64,000 nucleotides of DNA from Chaetorhynchus papuensis (GCA_013396525.1 VWYX01001280.1:142644-206643); one strand, 5' to 3'. Shown: positions 23,301 through 38,300, counted from the stretch's first letter. A program made the numbers and translations. The notes: generated by a model from the sequence alone, not told the origin.

Positions 23301-26300
23301 TGAAATGAGACTAGCTTGATCTGTGCTTTGATTCACGAGCCACGCAGGACCGTCTACAGAAAACAAAATCACCCCACACTTCATCTGAAGTGGATATCCA
23401 AAACAGCTCACAGGAGTCTGAATTCACCTCTTCTGAAACTCACTTTCACTTGCTCCATTTTTAGAGCTCTGCTGCAGTTGGTGAGGTTACAGAAAGGATG
23501 TGGGAAAATCCTGAGACAGAAGTCAGCAAGGAAAGGAGAAACTTGCAGAGCTCCCAAAAAACTACTGCAGGAACTCCAGAACTGCCTCAAATCTGAATCA
23601 CAGACAGAGCCCAGAGCTCTGAGGAGGCCACCTGGCCCTAAGGTCAGCAGCATCTCCCCCGCCCTGGTCCTGCAGAGCACTCAGAGAGCAGGGGCTCCAC
23701 CCCTGAGCACTGGGATTTTTCCTTTCATCCATAAATGACACTTTGGAGAGCAAAGATAACAGCAAGGATTTTCCCCTAAAAGGAAGGGTTTGGTTTCATG
23801 TCCAAAGAAGATTACCTCAAAAGCCTGCTGTAAGCAATGAGGATTTGAAGGCTTTGTCATATCCTTGTGACACAAAGCACCTTTAGGAAGTTTTATCATC
23901 CAAGAAATGAAGCCAAGGACTCAGAGGGTACTCAGGGTAAGGAACACAACATCCCAACACTGCAGCACTTCCCAGGGAAGAATCTGCTCCAGATCCACGT
24001 CAAAGGCCTCTTTCAATCAAGCAGCCTCAATAATGGTCATTCCAGCTGGGGAACCAAAGGATGCTGCCACATCACTCCTCTTTGGGGGGCACATCTGAAC
24101 CCCAGGCTGACACATTACACAGGCTTTACATGCTGCTGTTTCAGACATTCAGACTATTCACTGACTGCACGTTTGTAAGTCATAGAAACACCACAATCCA
24201 GGGCTACAAAGGGTCTCAGAAGTCATCTGCTTGGCTCCCCTCATAGAGTCATAATCAATCAGACCTCCAAATAACCATAATTAAGTATTTCTTGCCTGCC
24301 TCTGGTTAGACTCTTGGATTATGGTGCAGCCCACTGTGGTTTAGCTCTTAGATGGCTACTGCATTATTAAACCTTCTCATTTTGGCTTCTGTTCTCTGGA
24401 GTGGAATTTCCTCCAGACTGATGTTTTCCTGGAAATGTAGATGAATTCAGGATATTCCAGCTACAGTATGCAGGACATGGGTACAGGAGCACTGCTTCTT
24501 CTCTGGGAAGTGATGCTTTTGTGCCTGCAACTCCAAACAATCCCTTCACTCCCTGCTTATCATTATGACACATCTCATTGCTGCATCTCTAATTTACCAC
24601 ACATGGACTGCTTGAACATTTAAACCTCCAAGAGAAATCTTCCTTTGTGCACATATGCCTATTTATCATTTTGTGACAGTATTAGCCAGATTTTTTCTTT
24701 TCATCCACGCGTTCCAGGCATGTGCCTGTGGGAAATTTGGCTTGGTTATTGTGTTTTGTGGGGTTTTTTTTCCCTCAAATCAGACTTTCTGGAGGGTGGA
24801 GACACACACAAGCAAATTACTGTGTGGAAGATGAAGGTGCAGATCCAGGGTGTGCCAGCTGCTCTGTGCCACCCCTGGCTCTCCTGCCACGAGGGGGAAA
24901 GGCTGGCAGTGCCCACTGGCAGCCAGCAGACACGTGCACCCCGGCACAGAGCGGGCCAAGCACCACGCCTGAGTGTGAGCTGCACACTGAGACATTCCTC
25001 ACAATCCCTCATTTTGTCCCCTCCTTGCTTTGCTCCCCGGGGTTTGGCTGCTGGCAGCCACTCCGTGCTGTTTCCCCTCATTAAGCATTTCAGGGTTATG
25101 CCAGGGCTTTGTTCCCCTTCCCAACAGAGCACAAGGGAGGTGAGAGAGCTCAGCTGGGCACCGGGAGGTGGCAAAAAAGAAATAAAGAGGCTGCCCTTGC
25201 CTTTTGCAGATGCTTCTCTTAAGATGCTTTGGCTCAGAGCCCTGTGCTGCCACTACTCCAATCTGCCATGTGCAATTCCTGGCAGCCATGCAAGGGTTTG
25301 TGGAGCTCTGCACTGCAGCTCCCTTCTACTATTCTCCCTCCATAAGCACAGTTTTCCTGGATATAAGCAGCAATTCCTTATGTAGGTCATGACTAGATAC
25401 AGAGTTTAGCTTTAAATCACTGAGACTCTTCATTTTGGGAAGAAGCTGGTGCTAGAACAGAAGGGATTTTAAAGAAAATTCAGTCTCAGAAGTGACTGTA
25501 TAAATTATTACTTAAAGAAGGTATGCAATAAAATCTGACAGTTTCCTTTTATTTATGAGTTAAGAGGGGGGACCATTTTTTCTGGTTTTTGAAGGTAGAA
25601 AATAATAAGCTTTGAAGACTCCATGAAGTATATAATATATTCTCTCTTGCAATTGATGACTTTCTCAGACTCAGATCCATGAGCAGGCCAAGCTCATGGC
25701 TTTGTCCTTCTTAAGGTCCTACCAACTGTAAAAAAAGAAAAGCTGAACCTTTCAACTGACTGAATGGGAGACATGAGTGCTCCTTTGAGCAGCACTGCTC
25801 ACATCATCCACTACAGGGATTTTGTTGTCATCCTTGCAAGTGGTAGGACCTGGGCTGGAAAGGAAGGTCAAGCCATGTTCCAGTATACAGCTACTTAATG
25901 TAATAGAGGCAGGTTTGCAAGAGAAGTAAAATAGAACAGATGCAACCAGAACAAACTGAAAAGCACAGGGTCCTTCTGTCAGCTCTCAAATGGAACAAGA
26001 AAGCAAAGGCCAAGAGAACCATTGCTTAACTAAAATCAACCTTAGTGCGTGCAGCAATTAAAAGCTCATCTTAGTTCAAAGAAAAGGGTGTAGAATCTCC
26101 TTAAAAGCCAACATTCAGAGTGGTTCCTTTACAAGAAATGCTTTCCTACTGACCCTCTGGTTTGATTTTTATTGTTGAACAACCACTTACAATCATGTCC
26201 TGGAGGGAGTCTCTACTATTTGTAACTATCTGCAAACCTGCACATTCTTTCCTTTTTCCAAGCAAAACTACTTGTGGAGAGTGAATTTAACACTGCTATG

Positions 26301-29300
26301 TGCATCCCCCTGCCAGCTCTGCAGGCACCTCATCCAGTCTGCAACAGAAGCCTCACTATGCAATCCATGTGAGAATTCCCACACAAACCAGAGAAAATCC
26401 TCCCTGACATTAACCTGGAGTAAAACCTCTCTTATCTCGGTATTCTGAGGATGTGAATCACATTAGCAACACAGAAGTTTTCAATGATTACCCTGAACAG
26501 GGGTGCCCACCACACAGAGAAAAGACTAAGTAACAGTTCAGGATCAACCCAAATTAAAAATTATCAACCAAAATCAACCCTGAAATTAAAAAAAATGAAG
26601 CAAATTCAGCTAAACAAAACAATTGCATGAGCATGGTATTCTGTGTACTACCCATAGGCTGAGATGAGACTCTCTGACAGAGTGATTGAGTTAATAACCC
26701 ACCTCATCTCCATCACCTCCCTTCTGCTTTCTTCATATTTCTCTTTCCACTCAGATACTTCCCTTTCCTTGGCCACAATCTGAAACAAAGAAAACAAAGG
26801 GAAAAAACCTCAGTGGATTACACCCATTTTTTAATTGCTATTACTAGCCAGACTAATATGATACATAGACTTGTAAAATGTATTTTACTCCTATTTCAAG
26901 CATCTCACCATTTTTATGTAATTATATAGCAATGTCAAGATGCACAGAGTACACCTGAGGTTTAAAAACATCAATATTTATTTTTATATCACATCTGCTT
27001 TTCACTTAAATAAAACAAGTAAAACTTGCAGTGTAGCACCTTGTGCTTTAGTGTGGCTGAGGACGCTTCCAAGAAGAGAACAAGAGGTCAAAAATGTAAA
27101 GCATTTGGGAGAAAACAGGAAAGAAGGGAACACCAAGGGGCAGGATTTTGCTTTCCCAAATGCTGGAGACAGTTACCTCTGCTCTGGCGAGCCGCAGTGC
27201 AGAGTCCAAGTCCTGCTGGGGGTAGAGCAGAGCCGTGGTGCTCTCTGCGTCCGAGGCGCCGATGCGGGAGTACAGAGCACTTTTGGAGATGGAAACATCT
27301 GCTGGGATAGCAGGTTCTCTCTGTGTGTTTGTTTTTTTAAACACAAAGAAACGAACCATTAAATAGGTGTTTCAGCTCATGTTTTCTGGGTGTGGTGCTA
27401 GGACTAGAGTTCTAGTGCACCTCTAAATTACAACACCAGTTAACACTGACAAGCAGCTGTGAATTCAGCAATCATAAAATACACATTTAGGATCCCTAAG
27501 AAGCACCAAAAGGGCCATAATACCCTTACAGAGAGAAAATAAAGACAGCACTGCCATCAATATTGTAAAGCCTTCTCTTAGAAAATGTACTGCTTTTCAT
27601 CACAACAGCCACAAGAAATGCACATCAGCAGAAGGGATCAGATTTGAAGGCACAGAGCATGTTAAGGGGAATTCTGCTTCCATAAAAATAAATCAAGAAA
27701 CCAGAAGCAAGAGGACAGCTCACTTTCTTAGGCCTGACCTGTCAATACATGGTACCTATCATAAAGAATGCCACACGGAAAGTGTGAATATGCAGGTGAC
27801 ACTGCTGCCCCACTGGTGTCCAGCATGCGATTAGTCAGTTAAATGAGGCTTTTTTTTTGCAGCTGTCAATTTTGCTCATGTCAGCAGCCCAGATTAAAGA
27901 GGGGAGAGCAGCATGTGTCATGAGGAGAGCAAAGAACAGGTAGGTGACACTGAGGTGCAGGAGATGCCTCACAAACAACTCTCGATGCAAACAACCCAAG
28001 CTACAGCACATTAAAACCGAGATTACAAAGGACAGTTCATAGAACCTCAGGATGGTTTGGGTTGGAAGACACCTTAAAGCTCATCAAGTCCCACCCCCTG
28101 CCATGTGCAGGGACACCTTCCACTGTCCCAGGGTGCTCCAAGCCCTGTCCAACCCAGCCTTGGGCACTTCCAGGGATCCAGGGGCAGCCACAGCTTCTCT
28201 GGGCACTGCCAAGCCCCCTCCAGCAAGGCCACAGGAAGCCATAGAGAGGGCTGGACCATGAGTGGGGAGGAGAGTCAGGCTGATCAATGCCTGATGGAAA
28301 TGGATATTCACATCCTGTTTTTCTGGTACAGCATTTCCTTGCTGCTGAAAAGGGGATAATGTATTTTTCCCATTTACTTGTTAACTTTGTGCATAAAACA
28401 ATATATTCTGTGCCTTCGAGTTCACTAGTGCAGTACCTAGGTCTTTAGCCTTTATCTGCAATAATTAAGAGTAGTAATCAACAGTTTTTCAACTACTTTT
28501 TTACATAAAAGAGAAAAAAAAATTTCCTATATTTCATTGCAAAGGAGGGTGGTGTGGTTTTGTTTTAGTTGTTTTGGTTGGATTTTTTTTTTAAACAAAA
28601 TAGCAGAGTCACACTCTACTGACTGAAGCACAGGAATGAAAAAGGGAGTACAGAATGTCTGGATGAAGGTTCAGCCCTCATTAATTTCAACATCACATAT
28701 TCTTGTCTCAACACTGGTAAAGGAAATTTTGCCAGATGCTGTTCCATAAAATATTCATTTCCTCAGAGTTCTTCTCACACTGCCCAGGATCACAGAAAGG
28801 ATCCAAACCCACTGTTAATTCTGTCGTAATCCCTTGTGAGTTCTCGTATCACACCTGACTGAAGAAGCTGAATTAAAAATTGTATACAGTGCACACAGGA
28901 CCAGATGTTCTGGATATCACATCTGAAGAGAACACAAAGAAACACTAACAACATTACAAGACTAGGCAAGAAAATTTAATTAGAGCAAGAATAACCTAAA
29001 CAGCACTTACAGAACACCTCACTGCATCTTCATTTATAGGAGACTCTCACTGATTTGCTTGGTACTTTTTGTTTTTAAACCTGGGAGTCAGTTGACTCCT
29101 ACTTCTAGGATTTCTGGAGCAGCACATCCCTTCTCTGTTTTTGCTATCTTTAACATGAACACCCAAAATAATGATCAATTCCAGCAGAATTAGGAGGTGC
29201 AACCTCAAACCCCATGGATTTTCCTACCAGAGAAAAAGCATTCCAAGATCTATCCAAACTGCACAGCCTGTGCTCTTGGAAGTATCTCCCAATGTACAAT

Positions 29301-32300
29301 AGGAAAAAATACACCTGGGACACAAGCTCAGGTATCTCTGTAAATACAAAAAATGTACTTTAGTCCCTCCTCAATCACAAGGCAAGAATGACTGAGAGAT
29401 AAAAAAGAGCCATTAGATCATCAAAGCTGACCTCCAAAGAAAGGCCATCCCTCAGATCGATCTGTTGAACTGCATCTGTCACATTTCAAAAGCCTCCTGC
29501 AGCTTAATTTGCTGGATCTCATAAAGAGATTGCTGGAAAATACTCACTGTGTCAAAAACCCCACAAATTTCCTCAAATTATATGAAAACATGTCAAAGTA
29601 ACTGCTGGGAGGATGACAATTTTTAAAGAAAGAGACATTTCAAGCATTTAATACATACTTACAGGTATTTTTATATAGTGCACAGCACCTCATTAATACA
29701 GTTAGGTTTTCTCTAGTTCTCTTTGCATTTCAGTAAACTGTACAAAACAATAGCAATAAGGACATGGAAAACAGCTTAAAATTTCCAAAAATGACTATAA
29801 AAACTCTTGGAATTTAACTGCTGAGCAGAAATGCTTGTGGTAGTGGTCCAACCAGTACTGCCCTCTGGAAACACCCTGCACAAGCCCCACCTGGGCTCCC
29901 TTGCAGAAGTAACCAGTCAAAGCCCTCATGGTTTTACTTCAAAAGGCAATTTTACACAGCTCCTAACTGATGCATAACTCAGCAACTGTTATTTAATTGT
30001 TATATGTCATTTGCTGCCTGCAAAATATTCCCACCCCGAGAAAATAACAGAACCTGACCAACAGGATGCTAGTATGGCCCAAAATAACCCAATAATGATG
30101 CTTTAACACCTAATTGCTGAGAAGGTAAGCAGTTAATTGGGGTACTAATCAGCGCAGGGATTTGTAAGTCACTAAACCTCACGCAGAAAGATTAGAGTCT
30201 TCAGGGGAATTACTACCAAATGTAGGTCACTGCAATCTTACTGTAAATATTTGAGAGCTCAACACGCTTCTCTTCCCGGCACCTTTCACAGAAACCAGAT
30301 ATCTGGCCAGGAGGGGAACAAATGCACATCTATTAACCAGCTGCAGTTATCTCTCTTCCAGGAGGTCAAAGTGGTAGAAAACAGAGAAATGGAAAGGAAA
30401 TTAACACTATTTTTTATCACAGCAGTTAGAGGAGTGTGTGTTGAGCCCTGCTGAAAATGAGGCAGCCCCTTCCAAGCACTGAGATGCTGCCTGGGTGTGC
30501 ATGGAATGATGGACTCTTTAACCAACTGATGTGTGAGCAGACAGGTCACTGCAGGTAGAGAGACCTACTTGTGCTTGCAAATACATGGAAAGGCAAGGAA
30601 AACCCAAGCCTGTAAAGTTCTGCTAAAATCAATGGCACTGCTGCTTGAAGGAAATATTCCTCCTTCACTGCCATGAGAGACCCCAAGGCTGTGATGCACT
30701 AATCCCATTTTTGCCCACACCTTTCCATTCAGTCCTTTTCCTTGGATCCTACTTCAACACCCAACTCTCCATCACCTCAGCATCCACAGGGTGCTGGACA
30801 CAAACCCTGCTCAAGCTGCACCTATTAAAAAATTACCTCATGACATCCAAAGGGAGACTGTTCAATAGAAAAGTGTTGATTCACCTCAACGCTGGAAGAC
30901 AGAAATATTTGGCAATGTAAAAGCAGGTGATTGGTCCTGCTGTTGGTGAAGTCTGTGACAAGAATTTTGGGAGTGGCCAAATAACTTCCCTCTGCCTGAG
31001 AACAACAAACTGCACATCCTTATTCTCACTCCTAGTGCTAGCACAAAATGCTTATATTTAATCTTTATTTTAGGTGACCTAATTTGTCCTAACGAGTGCT
31101 TCTGTCTTTATTTATCATCCTATTCTTGGTTACCCATCCAGAAATGGTTTAGCAAATGTTAAATGTAATTATACAGCACTCAGGAAAGAACAGAGGCCAG
31201 CCATCCAGAAGGGAATTCTGCCAGGAGCATCCAAATTTAAGTCACTGCAGTCATCTGCTGGTTTCTATTCTACTAAATCCAGGCCATCAGTCACTGTAGG
31301 TCACAAGGGGTGTCATCACAGGCTAATTTAACACCAGCAACCTCCCACTGAAATAGCAAAGTTTTGCAAGGACAAAAGTCCTTCCCAGCCTAACGTGACA
31401 CCCATGGTATTTGTCTACAAGCATTGATGTGACTGGACCAACACGGGGCTTTGTCACCATCAACCTGCTGCCAATTCTCTGTCAGAGGAGGGAGTTTTGC
31501 CTGCTTTTCTCTCTCCTCACCTCTGCTTATCATTTTGTTATCTTTGTTACACAGGTCAATGACATTTTCTAAAAAGTCACATGAAATCCACTTCCCATTT
31601 CTAAGTTCTAAGGAGTTCAGAACTTGTTCTAGATAAAAGAGGATGCTGTGAGGACGTTAAACAGCATTTTTCAAATGTAACTTCACATTCTATAACACTT
31701 TTGCAGCTTGGAATCTCCCCTGGGTAACTCACAAGTGTTCACAAACACACAAAACCATTCTCTTCAGTCTAAAATTCCTGAGTTTCTGAATTGTTGGCTG
31801 GTTGCAAAAATGCAGATTTTTAACAGAAGTTTTTTGTATAACCCATGAAGAGCATCCATGTAATATTATGTGCATCATCTCAGCTGTTTCCTGATGCTGG
31901 AGGGCCTGAATCCTGCATGTTCCAGCAAAGTGTTGGGAGGACAATGATTTTGAGAGAGAATAAAGAGGTAGAGAGGATCTAGAGAGGATCCCACCTCATT
32001 CTCTTCCAACACCTGACACTCAGGGCAGCAGAGTAAGGGGACACAGTCACACACAAGAGAATTACTTTTGGTTTTCCTCCTTTGTTCTTTATGTTCCTTA
32101 TTATTAATTTAAGCCTGCTTAGTCCTTCTAATGAAGACAATAGCATCTTTTTCTTAATTAAAAAAAAGATTGGAGTCACATACTCTTAAAATCTTAAAAT
32201 ACTCTTAAACCTGTGAGGAACGTGTTTACCTTAGTAAATGCATGTGCACAACAGAAACAAGGTGGCTCATGGGCTATTTAAGGTATGTGAAATAAATCAA

Positions 32301-35300
32301 ATATGATCATTGTGTTTCCTGAAGAGTACAGTTAACCTTAAAAAAAAACCCTTTACTTTCATGAAGTAGCTACTTAATAACTGATCTTTAAAGCACCAAG
32401 AAATCCTACCCTGTAACCAGTGCAAATGCTGCTGTGATGCAATGAACTCGAGATGATTTAGGATTGGGCAAAAGACTTTCTGCTGACTTATTACTGGACT
32501 GTACAAGAGGAGGAAGGCCACTGGAAATGTCTCACTGCAGCAGGACACTGCCATCCCCTCAGCATCCCAATCATGATACCTTTTCCCAAGAAAGCCACTA
32601 ACATTTATGCAATGACTTTTTTGGCTTTCCAAACACAATTGAGCTCCACGTGCATCCCTACAGCAGTGCAAAGCATCACTCTGAGGCACAACCTGCCAGC
32701 ATGACCTGGAAGTAGCAACGAAAAAAATAAGATTTAGAACTTTGTGAATAAAGACACATTGTGCTGGGAGGCCTTTTTTCCTTGGGAGCTCTGCAGCCCT
32801 TCCAACCCTGCTGCAGTCCCTTTCTTCAGATGCCTGAGGGCAAGGCTGACTGAATTCCTCACTTCTAAACTTCGAGGGTCAAAGGTATCTGACTTCAAGC
32901 TGAAAATACCAACGAAAGACAAAATGCCCTTATGGCCAAAGCAGGCCTGGTGCTCTTCACCACCAAACATTTTAGGACAAACCTTGCTGCAGAGGAACAA
33001 CAAACCTGGACTGCAGAATCCACCTCCTGCGGAAAGAATGCTGCTGCTTCTCGCCTGCTGTTAATTGGGGTGTGAGTGGGGCGGGTGGCAGCGTTCCTGT
33101 GCCAGCTCTGCTGCCAGCATGCTCCTGGGTGTCCCCCCAGGGCCAGGGGAGCCCCAGCCCCTGCTCCAGGACAAGCAGCACTCGGCTCCCCAGGCTGGGC
33201 ACACTCACACACACAGGGCAGGCACAAAGCAGGTACCTTGGAGCGCAAAGAGGAGAGGGCAATCTGCCTGGCTAACTTCAGCGCTTCTATCCTCATGGCA
33301 GCAAACTCTAACTCCTCCTGTCAAAGGGTTGGGTGGGGAGGCCCCCACAGGGAAAAAAATGCAGTGAGAACACGGTAGAAGTGTTTGATGTACTGAAAAA
33401 CGAAATGTTAGATTTCAACGGGTAGGTCAGACAGTTCCTGGGTGACAAACACACCCCAAATTCCTCTCACGATGAGGACAGTGATGCAAAAATCCTGGGG
33501 TTGGTTAGTTTTGAGATAGCTGTACAGACAAATAACTTTTATGAACAATACTTCATGTAGAAGAAATGTTTTCTGAAGCTAAAGCTGTTTTATCACAGAC
33601 TCCTTCCCCTGTCATTTCCATTTTATGTGAATTTATGCCACATGCTGGTCTCAACTCAACCTTTGCTTAAAATTTCACTATAAATATTCCAGAAAATATG
33701 TCCTGACATACACAACTGGTCTGCAGATCAATTTGCTTTTCCTAGAAGAAACCAAATTCTGCATTGGAGAGATTTCTAGAAAAAACAAAGCCTGATTTTC
33801 TTTTCAGCAGAATTAAGTCCTAAATCTCAAAAAATGAATCTCTGCACTAAGGCCAGGTGTCAAGACTACTCTCCACACATCAAGTCCTGTGTTCAAGCTT
33901 AAAAAAATTTGCTTTGGAAAGACTTCTGGAAAATACATACCTTAGAGGTACAGGATAGGTGCTGATGAAATTTAAGGTTATGTATTATTTGAATTACATG
34001 AGTTAAGTGAAAATATCTTTGTCCCTTAAGACTTTGAAAGGGCAGAGTTACTTTGAGAAGAATCAAATAATTAATTCTTTTCTACATCCCCTTCAAGCCT
34101 CCCTCCACCCCTTTCAGACGAGGCAAAAGCATTCCTCTGCCTGTGTATGGACAAACAGAAAGAAAAGTGACATTTATATTTCTGCTACAAACCTGAAGTT
34201 TCTGAGCAAATACTGGGGGGTTCTTTTCTGCTAGGTCAGGGTCTAGATATTCAGGCTGATCACATATTGAGGCTTTCTTAGATATCCTATTGAGAAGAGC
34301 ATCAGCAGAGACAAAGGAGTCTTCAGGAGATGTCTGAAGGGTAAAGAGGAGACTAAATAAGCAAGAGAGGTTTTTGCCTAAGTAGTTCAGGTCAAATGCA
34401 AAACTTCTGCAGGAAAATGATTCCCAAACTCTTATCCTACAGAACTTACTATTTCAATAGCCTCTGGAGTTGTTCCTAGAGTCATGGGCTCTAGGTCTTT
34501 CTGCTTGGCCTTGTCAGGGGACTGTAAGTGAGCCTCTTGGCCGGCAGCCAGGACTCGGGAAGCTGGGTGTGGTATTTTCATGCCAGAGGACTGCTGGGCT
34601 TCAGGGTCTTCAAAACTTGACCTGGAAAAAGATTGTGTACATGTTTTCAGGGTGGAGCACAAGACCTTCACAATTCTGCTTCTGGTAACAGCTGAGCAAG
34701 TCCTCTTCATCACTTTCGTGTGTATATAAATACATAAATATATATATACACACACACATTGTTTCAACTCAATTTTACATCATTATATCTCATTACACTT
34801 TGCAATATCCTTTCAAAACAATGCACTGGAGACCTCTAAATAAAATCAGTTCCATCAGAAATGTCACATTCCTTCAGCATTTCTCACTGGCCTTTTTAGC
34901 CCCTTCTCACTGTGACCCACCTCTCTCCCAAAACACAACTCTTACTAACAAGAACAGATGTCCCTGACAAGCAAAATTATTGGAAGTGAACACAACTCCC
35001 ACATCCTGGTCTTATGAACAAGAGTCCTTGTTCAGGAAATATACCCAGGAAAAGCCACGTGAAAAATTGCAATTAACAAATTCCTAGATTAACAGGAAAA
35101 CTGCCTCGGTATCTGAGGAAAAAGCTTGAATTAGGAGGCCACTGTCCAGTGAAACAGCTGCCACTGTGACTCTCTTTAGTCAGAATGTGAAGGAGAAATA
35201 GATGTTCTTATTCCCACCCCAAAACCAGTGCATCTTTGCCCTCTGCTCTCTGTCATATGCGTACACAGATGGGGATCTATTTTTAAACAAATAACTTGGC

Positions 35301-38300
35301 AACACAGAGGCAGAGAGAGGAAAAGTGCCTGTGCACGTGCTCTGAGGGTAACCCACTCCCCTGACAGCCTCTCCCACTGCTCCCAGCGACCTACCCTGAG
35401 CAGGGAGTTGTGGAGTCAGACAGTCTGATGGGAGGTGATTTCACTGGGCTCTCCTGCTGGGCATCAAACATTAGGTACAAGGACTGTTTCTTCGGGGTGC
35501 TATCATCCTGCTGCCAACAGGGAAAGAGAAGCTCATTAAGCAATTCAACCATTCTCCATTAGAGCTAATTCAGGTCACTGAAGCCTTTAGTGAGCAAATG
35601 AGCTGACAGAAAACTAATAACACAGGGTTGTAATGCTGATACTGAGATGGACCCTTTCAGGAAGAAATCATTAAAGAACAAACCCTAAACAGTTCACTCT
35701 TTGTAGTGGCTCTTCTCCCACTTTGTAATCAGATTTCTCTGGTCTTGTCAGGCAGGAAGCATCCCTTGGCTGAGGATGTTACTAAAATATTCATTTAGAG
35801 TTCTCATTGGTTTAAGTACCTGGCATACACGCCTGATTTTCCTAACTTCCCCAGTGGATATCCCCTCACTGGATCCAGTCAAGCTATCAAATCCATGGAT
35901 TAAAAAGAAGGTGAAACAAGTGATAATGTATAGCTCTGCATTCCACACTTCACACTAATTCTGTTTCTCTCCTGACTCCCTCCAGCTTCTTCAAAGTTTT
36001 ACTCCCAGTTTCTTAAATAGTTCAATAGTTGGTGTAGACAGCTCTGCACTCGGCACTGCTGGAAATACTGATTGGCTTTGAATCTCCTGAAAGAACAGCT
36101 ACGATGCTAGCTTAAAAATAAAACCATAAAATGGAACAAGCTTTACAGGACACAGGACAACCAAGCACAGGCAATTTACCCCAGTTATGCCAATTTCAAG
36201 GAACTGGTTTTGCAAATCTGCTGCAGGCACGTTATAATTAATTGAAAGGGTGGTGAGGCTGAGGGCATTATCAGGATAATATATTATGACAAGGGAATGC
36301 AAATGAATGGAAATGGAGGTGAGAACTTACAGGCACAGAGGAGCCTATTTTCTCCATATATTCTATTTCATATGAGTTGCCATATTCCAATTCTGCAACA
36401 GAAACAAGAAAAAGAGGTGTTAATACACGCCATGACATGATTTTTGCAGAAGTAAATGAGATCTCTTCTCATTGACAAGGGCCACTCCCACTCTGCTCAA
36501 TACCTTCCTATGACACATTAAAAATAGAAAATAGAGAGAATACAGAAGGTGCATTGATATTCACTCATTTTCAACAATGAACAATGAACCTATGACACAT
36601 TTCAGGCAAATCAGCTTGCCAGAAAAAAATCAGCTTTTCAATCTGCCCCAAGGACGAGAATATTTAGAAAGTTTCAGAGTAATTTCAGAGTACAGACAAC
36701 TTTAACCTATCATGTTATCTCATCACAGAAAACACATTTTTTCAATAATTGGCAGTGCTGATGCCAGTTTCCTTAAAAAAAAAAAAAAAGATTTTAACTG
36801 CTGTTGAGAAATTAATTAATTTATATTTCTTCATGTTTATCACACAATTCTTAATTATAACCAACTACCATGATGTCACTTAAGAAAAAGATACCTAAAT
36901 ATCTAATATTCATACCTGAATGCTCATGGACCAGGGGTGAGTCACCAGCCCAGCTTTCTGGGCTGTTCTCACATTTTATTTTCAGAGAAAGAGTCTAAGG
37001 CAGGAAGATTTACAAAGAACCCTAAGTCTAAAATTTAATACAAATGCAAATCTTTACTGCTTCTCTGCTTCTAATCTCCCAGTTCCACTGGAGGGAATAA
37101 CCAGCATTTCTTCCCAATCCATGGTCACCCACCCAGTAGCTGATACAGAAGCAGAGAGATCTAACACAGGAAAAGAGATCATACCTTCCTGCACTCAAAT
37201 AAAAGCAGACTTCCTAAAATGACAACTTAATTTAACAATTAAAAGCATAATTAATTTGTCCAAATGCTGTACTTTATTCTGTTTCCATGACTTAATTCAA
37301 TCAACCACTTGCAAAATTTGATTTCCATTATAAACAAATCCTAAGGAAGGCACAATAGCATTTGCATTATGATAAAATCATGTGCTAAAATCCGTCTAGA
37401 TTTGGGCAGCTTTTGAAAAGTAGGGCTTGCATTAGGAAGATGATGACCACCACTGAAATGTTTGATATTTAAAAACAAACAACCCTGAAGGTAATCCTCT
37501 TGCCTGTTTTGTTGATTAAAAAAGTTTTAGAGGGTTCAATGTGATTTTACAATGCTTGATTTTTGTTTTTTAATAATAAAAAGCAGTGCACAAGGACTGT
37601 CATTCCACAAGTTATGTCTTTTGTCAAACAACCACTGAAGAGGACGAGCCACCAACTCTGAGTACTTTTTGGGGATAATCACAGTACAACTTGTAAGTGA
37701 AGAGAAAGCTGTCACAGCAGGCTCCTCCCGTTTAAATTCCTAGCACCAGATGTTTGAAGTGCTAATAGGGAGCCAGGCAAGAAGGACAAGCTCCTGGTGT
37801 CAGACAGCAGCCATACCCTTCCTCACTCACTCTCCTTCCCAGCAAAAGCAAAACCCAAACCGCAAGGATGAATTCAAACCCCCTGCGAGGAGCTGAGCTG
37901 CAGGAGAAAGCCTGAAATCCCAGGTAACGGCAGCCAAGTGTTTCGAAACTGCCCTTCTGTATCCCGTTTATCTACAACCAGCCCAGTGAGGTGCATCAGG
38001 AGCGTTTATGGAGCAGCTTTATGCTCCAGAGAGCAATCCCTGAGTGTCCAGGCAGGCTCACAGGCAGCAGACGTTCCAGCACTGTCCTCTGCTGGCACAG
38101 CCACAGGGATCCTCCACCTGCCTGCAGCACTGCCAGCAGCTCTGCAACCCCCATCCAAACTGGGACAACGCACATTTAACTTTACTGCTGAGAAATAAAA
38201 AAAAAAAAAAAAAAAGGCAAAAAGGCAGGACACAGATGGAAATAGTCCAAATAGAAACAAAAGGAATAACGCGGCTGGCTAAACGCAGTTTGTTTCGTCT

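Larger units (their letters stand above)
17151..27176 (-). other. TACC2 introns between 17150 and 27177
   Basis: Introns 17151-22524, 22569-26702 and 26780-27176. They contain two CR1 fragments near 19.1-19.35 kb, an AT microsatellite at 20.33 kb and a GC-richer patch at 24.8-25.3 kb with a chance 246-codon plus-strand frame. No other gene was seen. Confidence 0.65.

Noticed and set aside
24180..24250. CATAGAAACACCACAATCCA-like sequence considered as an old CR1 copy
   Set aside because: It is too diverged to assign by eye; a repeat search would be needed.
24645..25385. 246-codon open frame on the plus strand inside a TACC2 intron, the longest plus-strand frame outside exons
   Set aside because: It has no domain, no signal, no upstream promoter or intron structure, and overlaps a 142-codon minus-strand frame. 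The local GC-rich patch explains the lack of stop codons.
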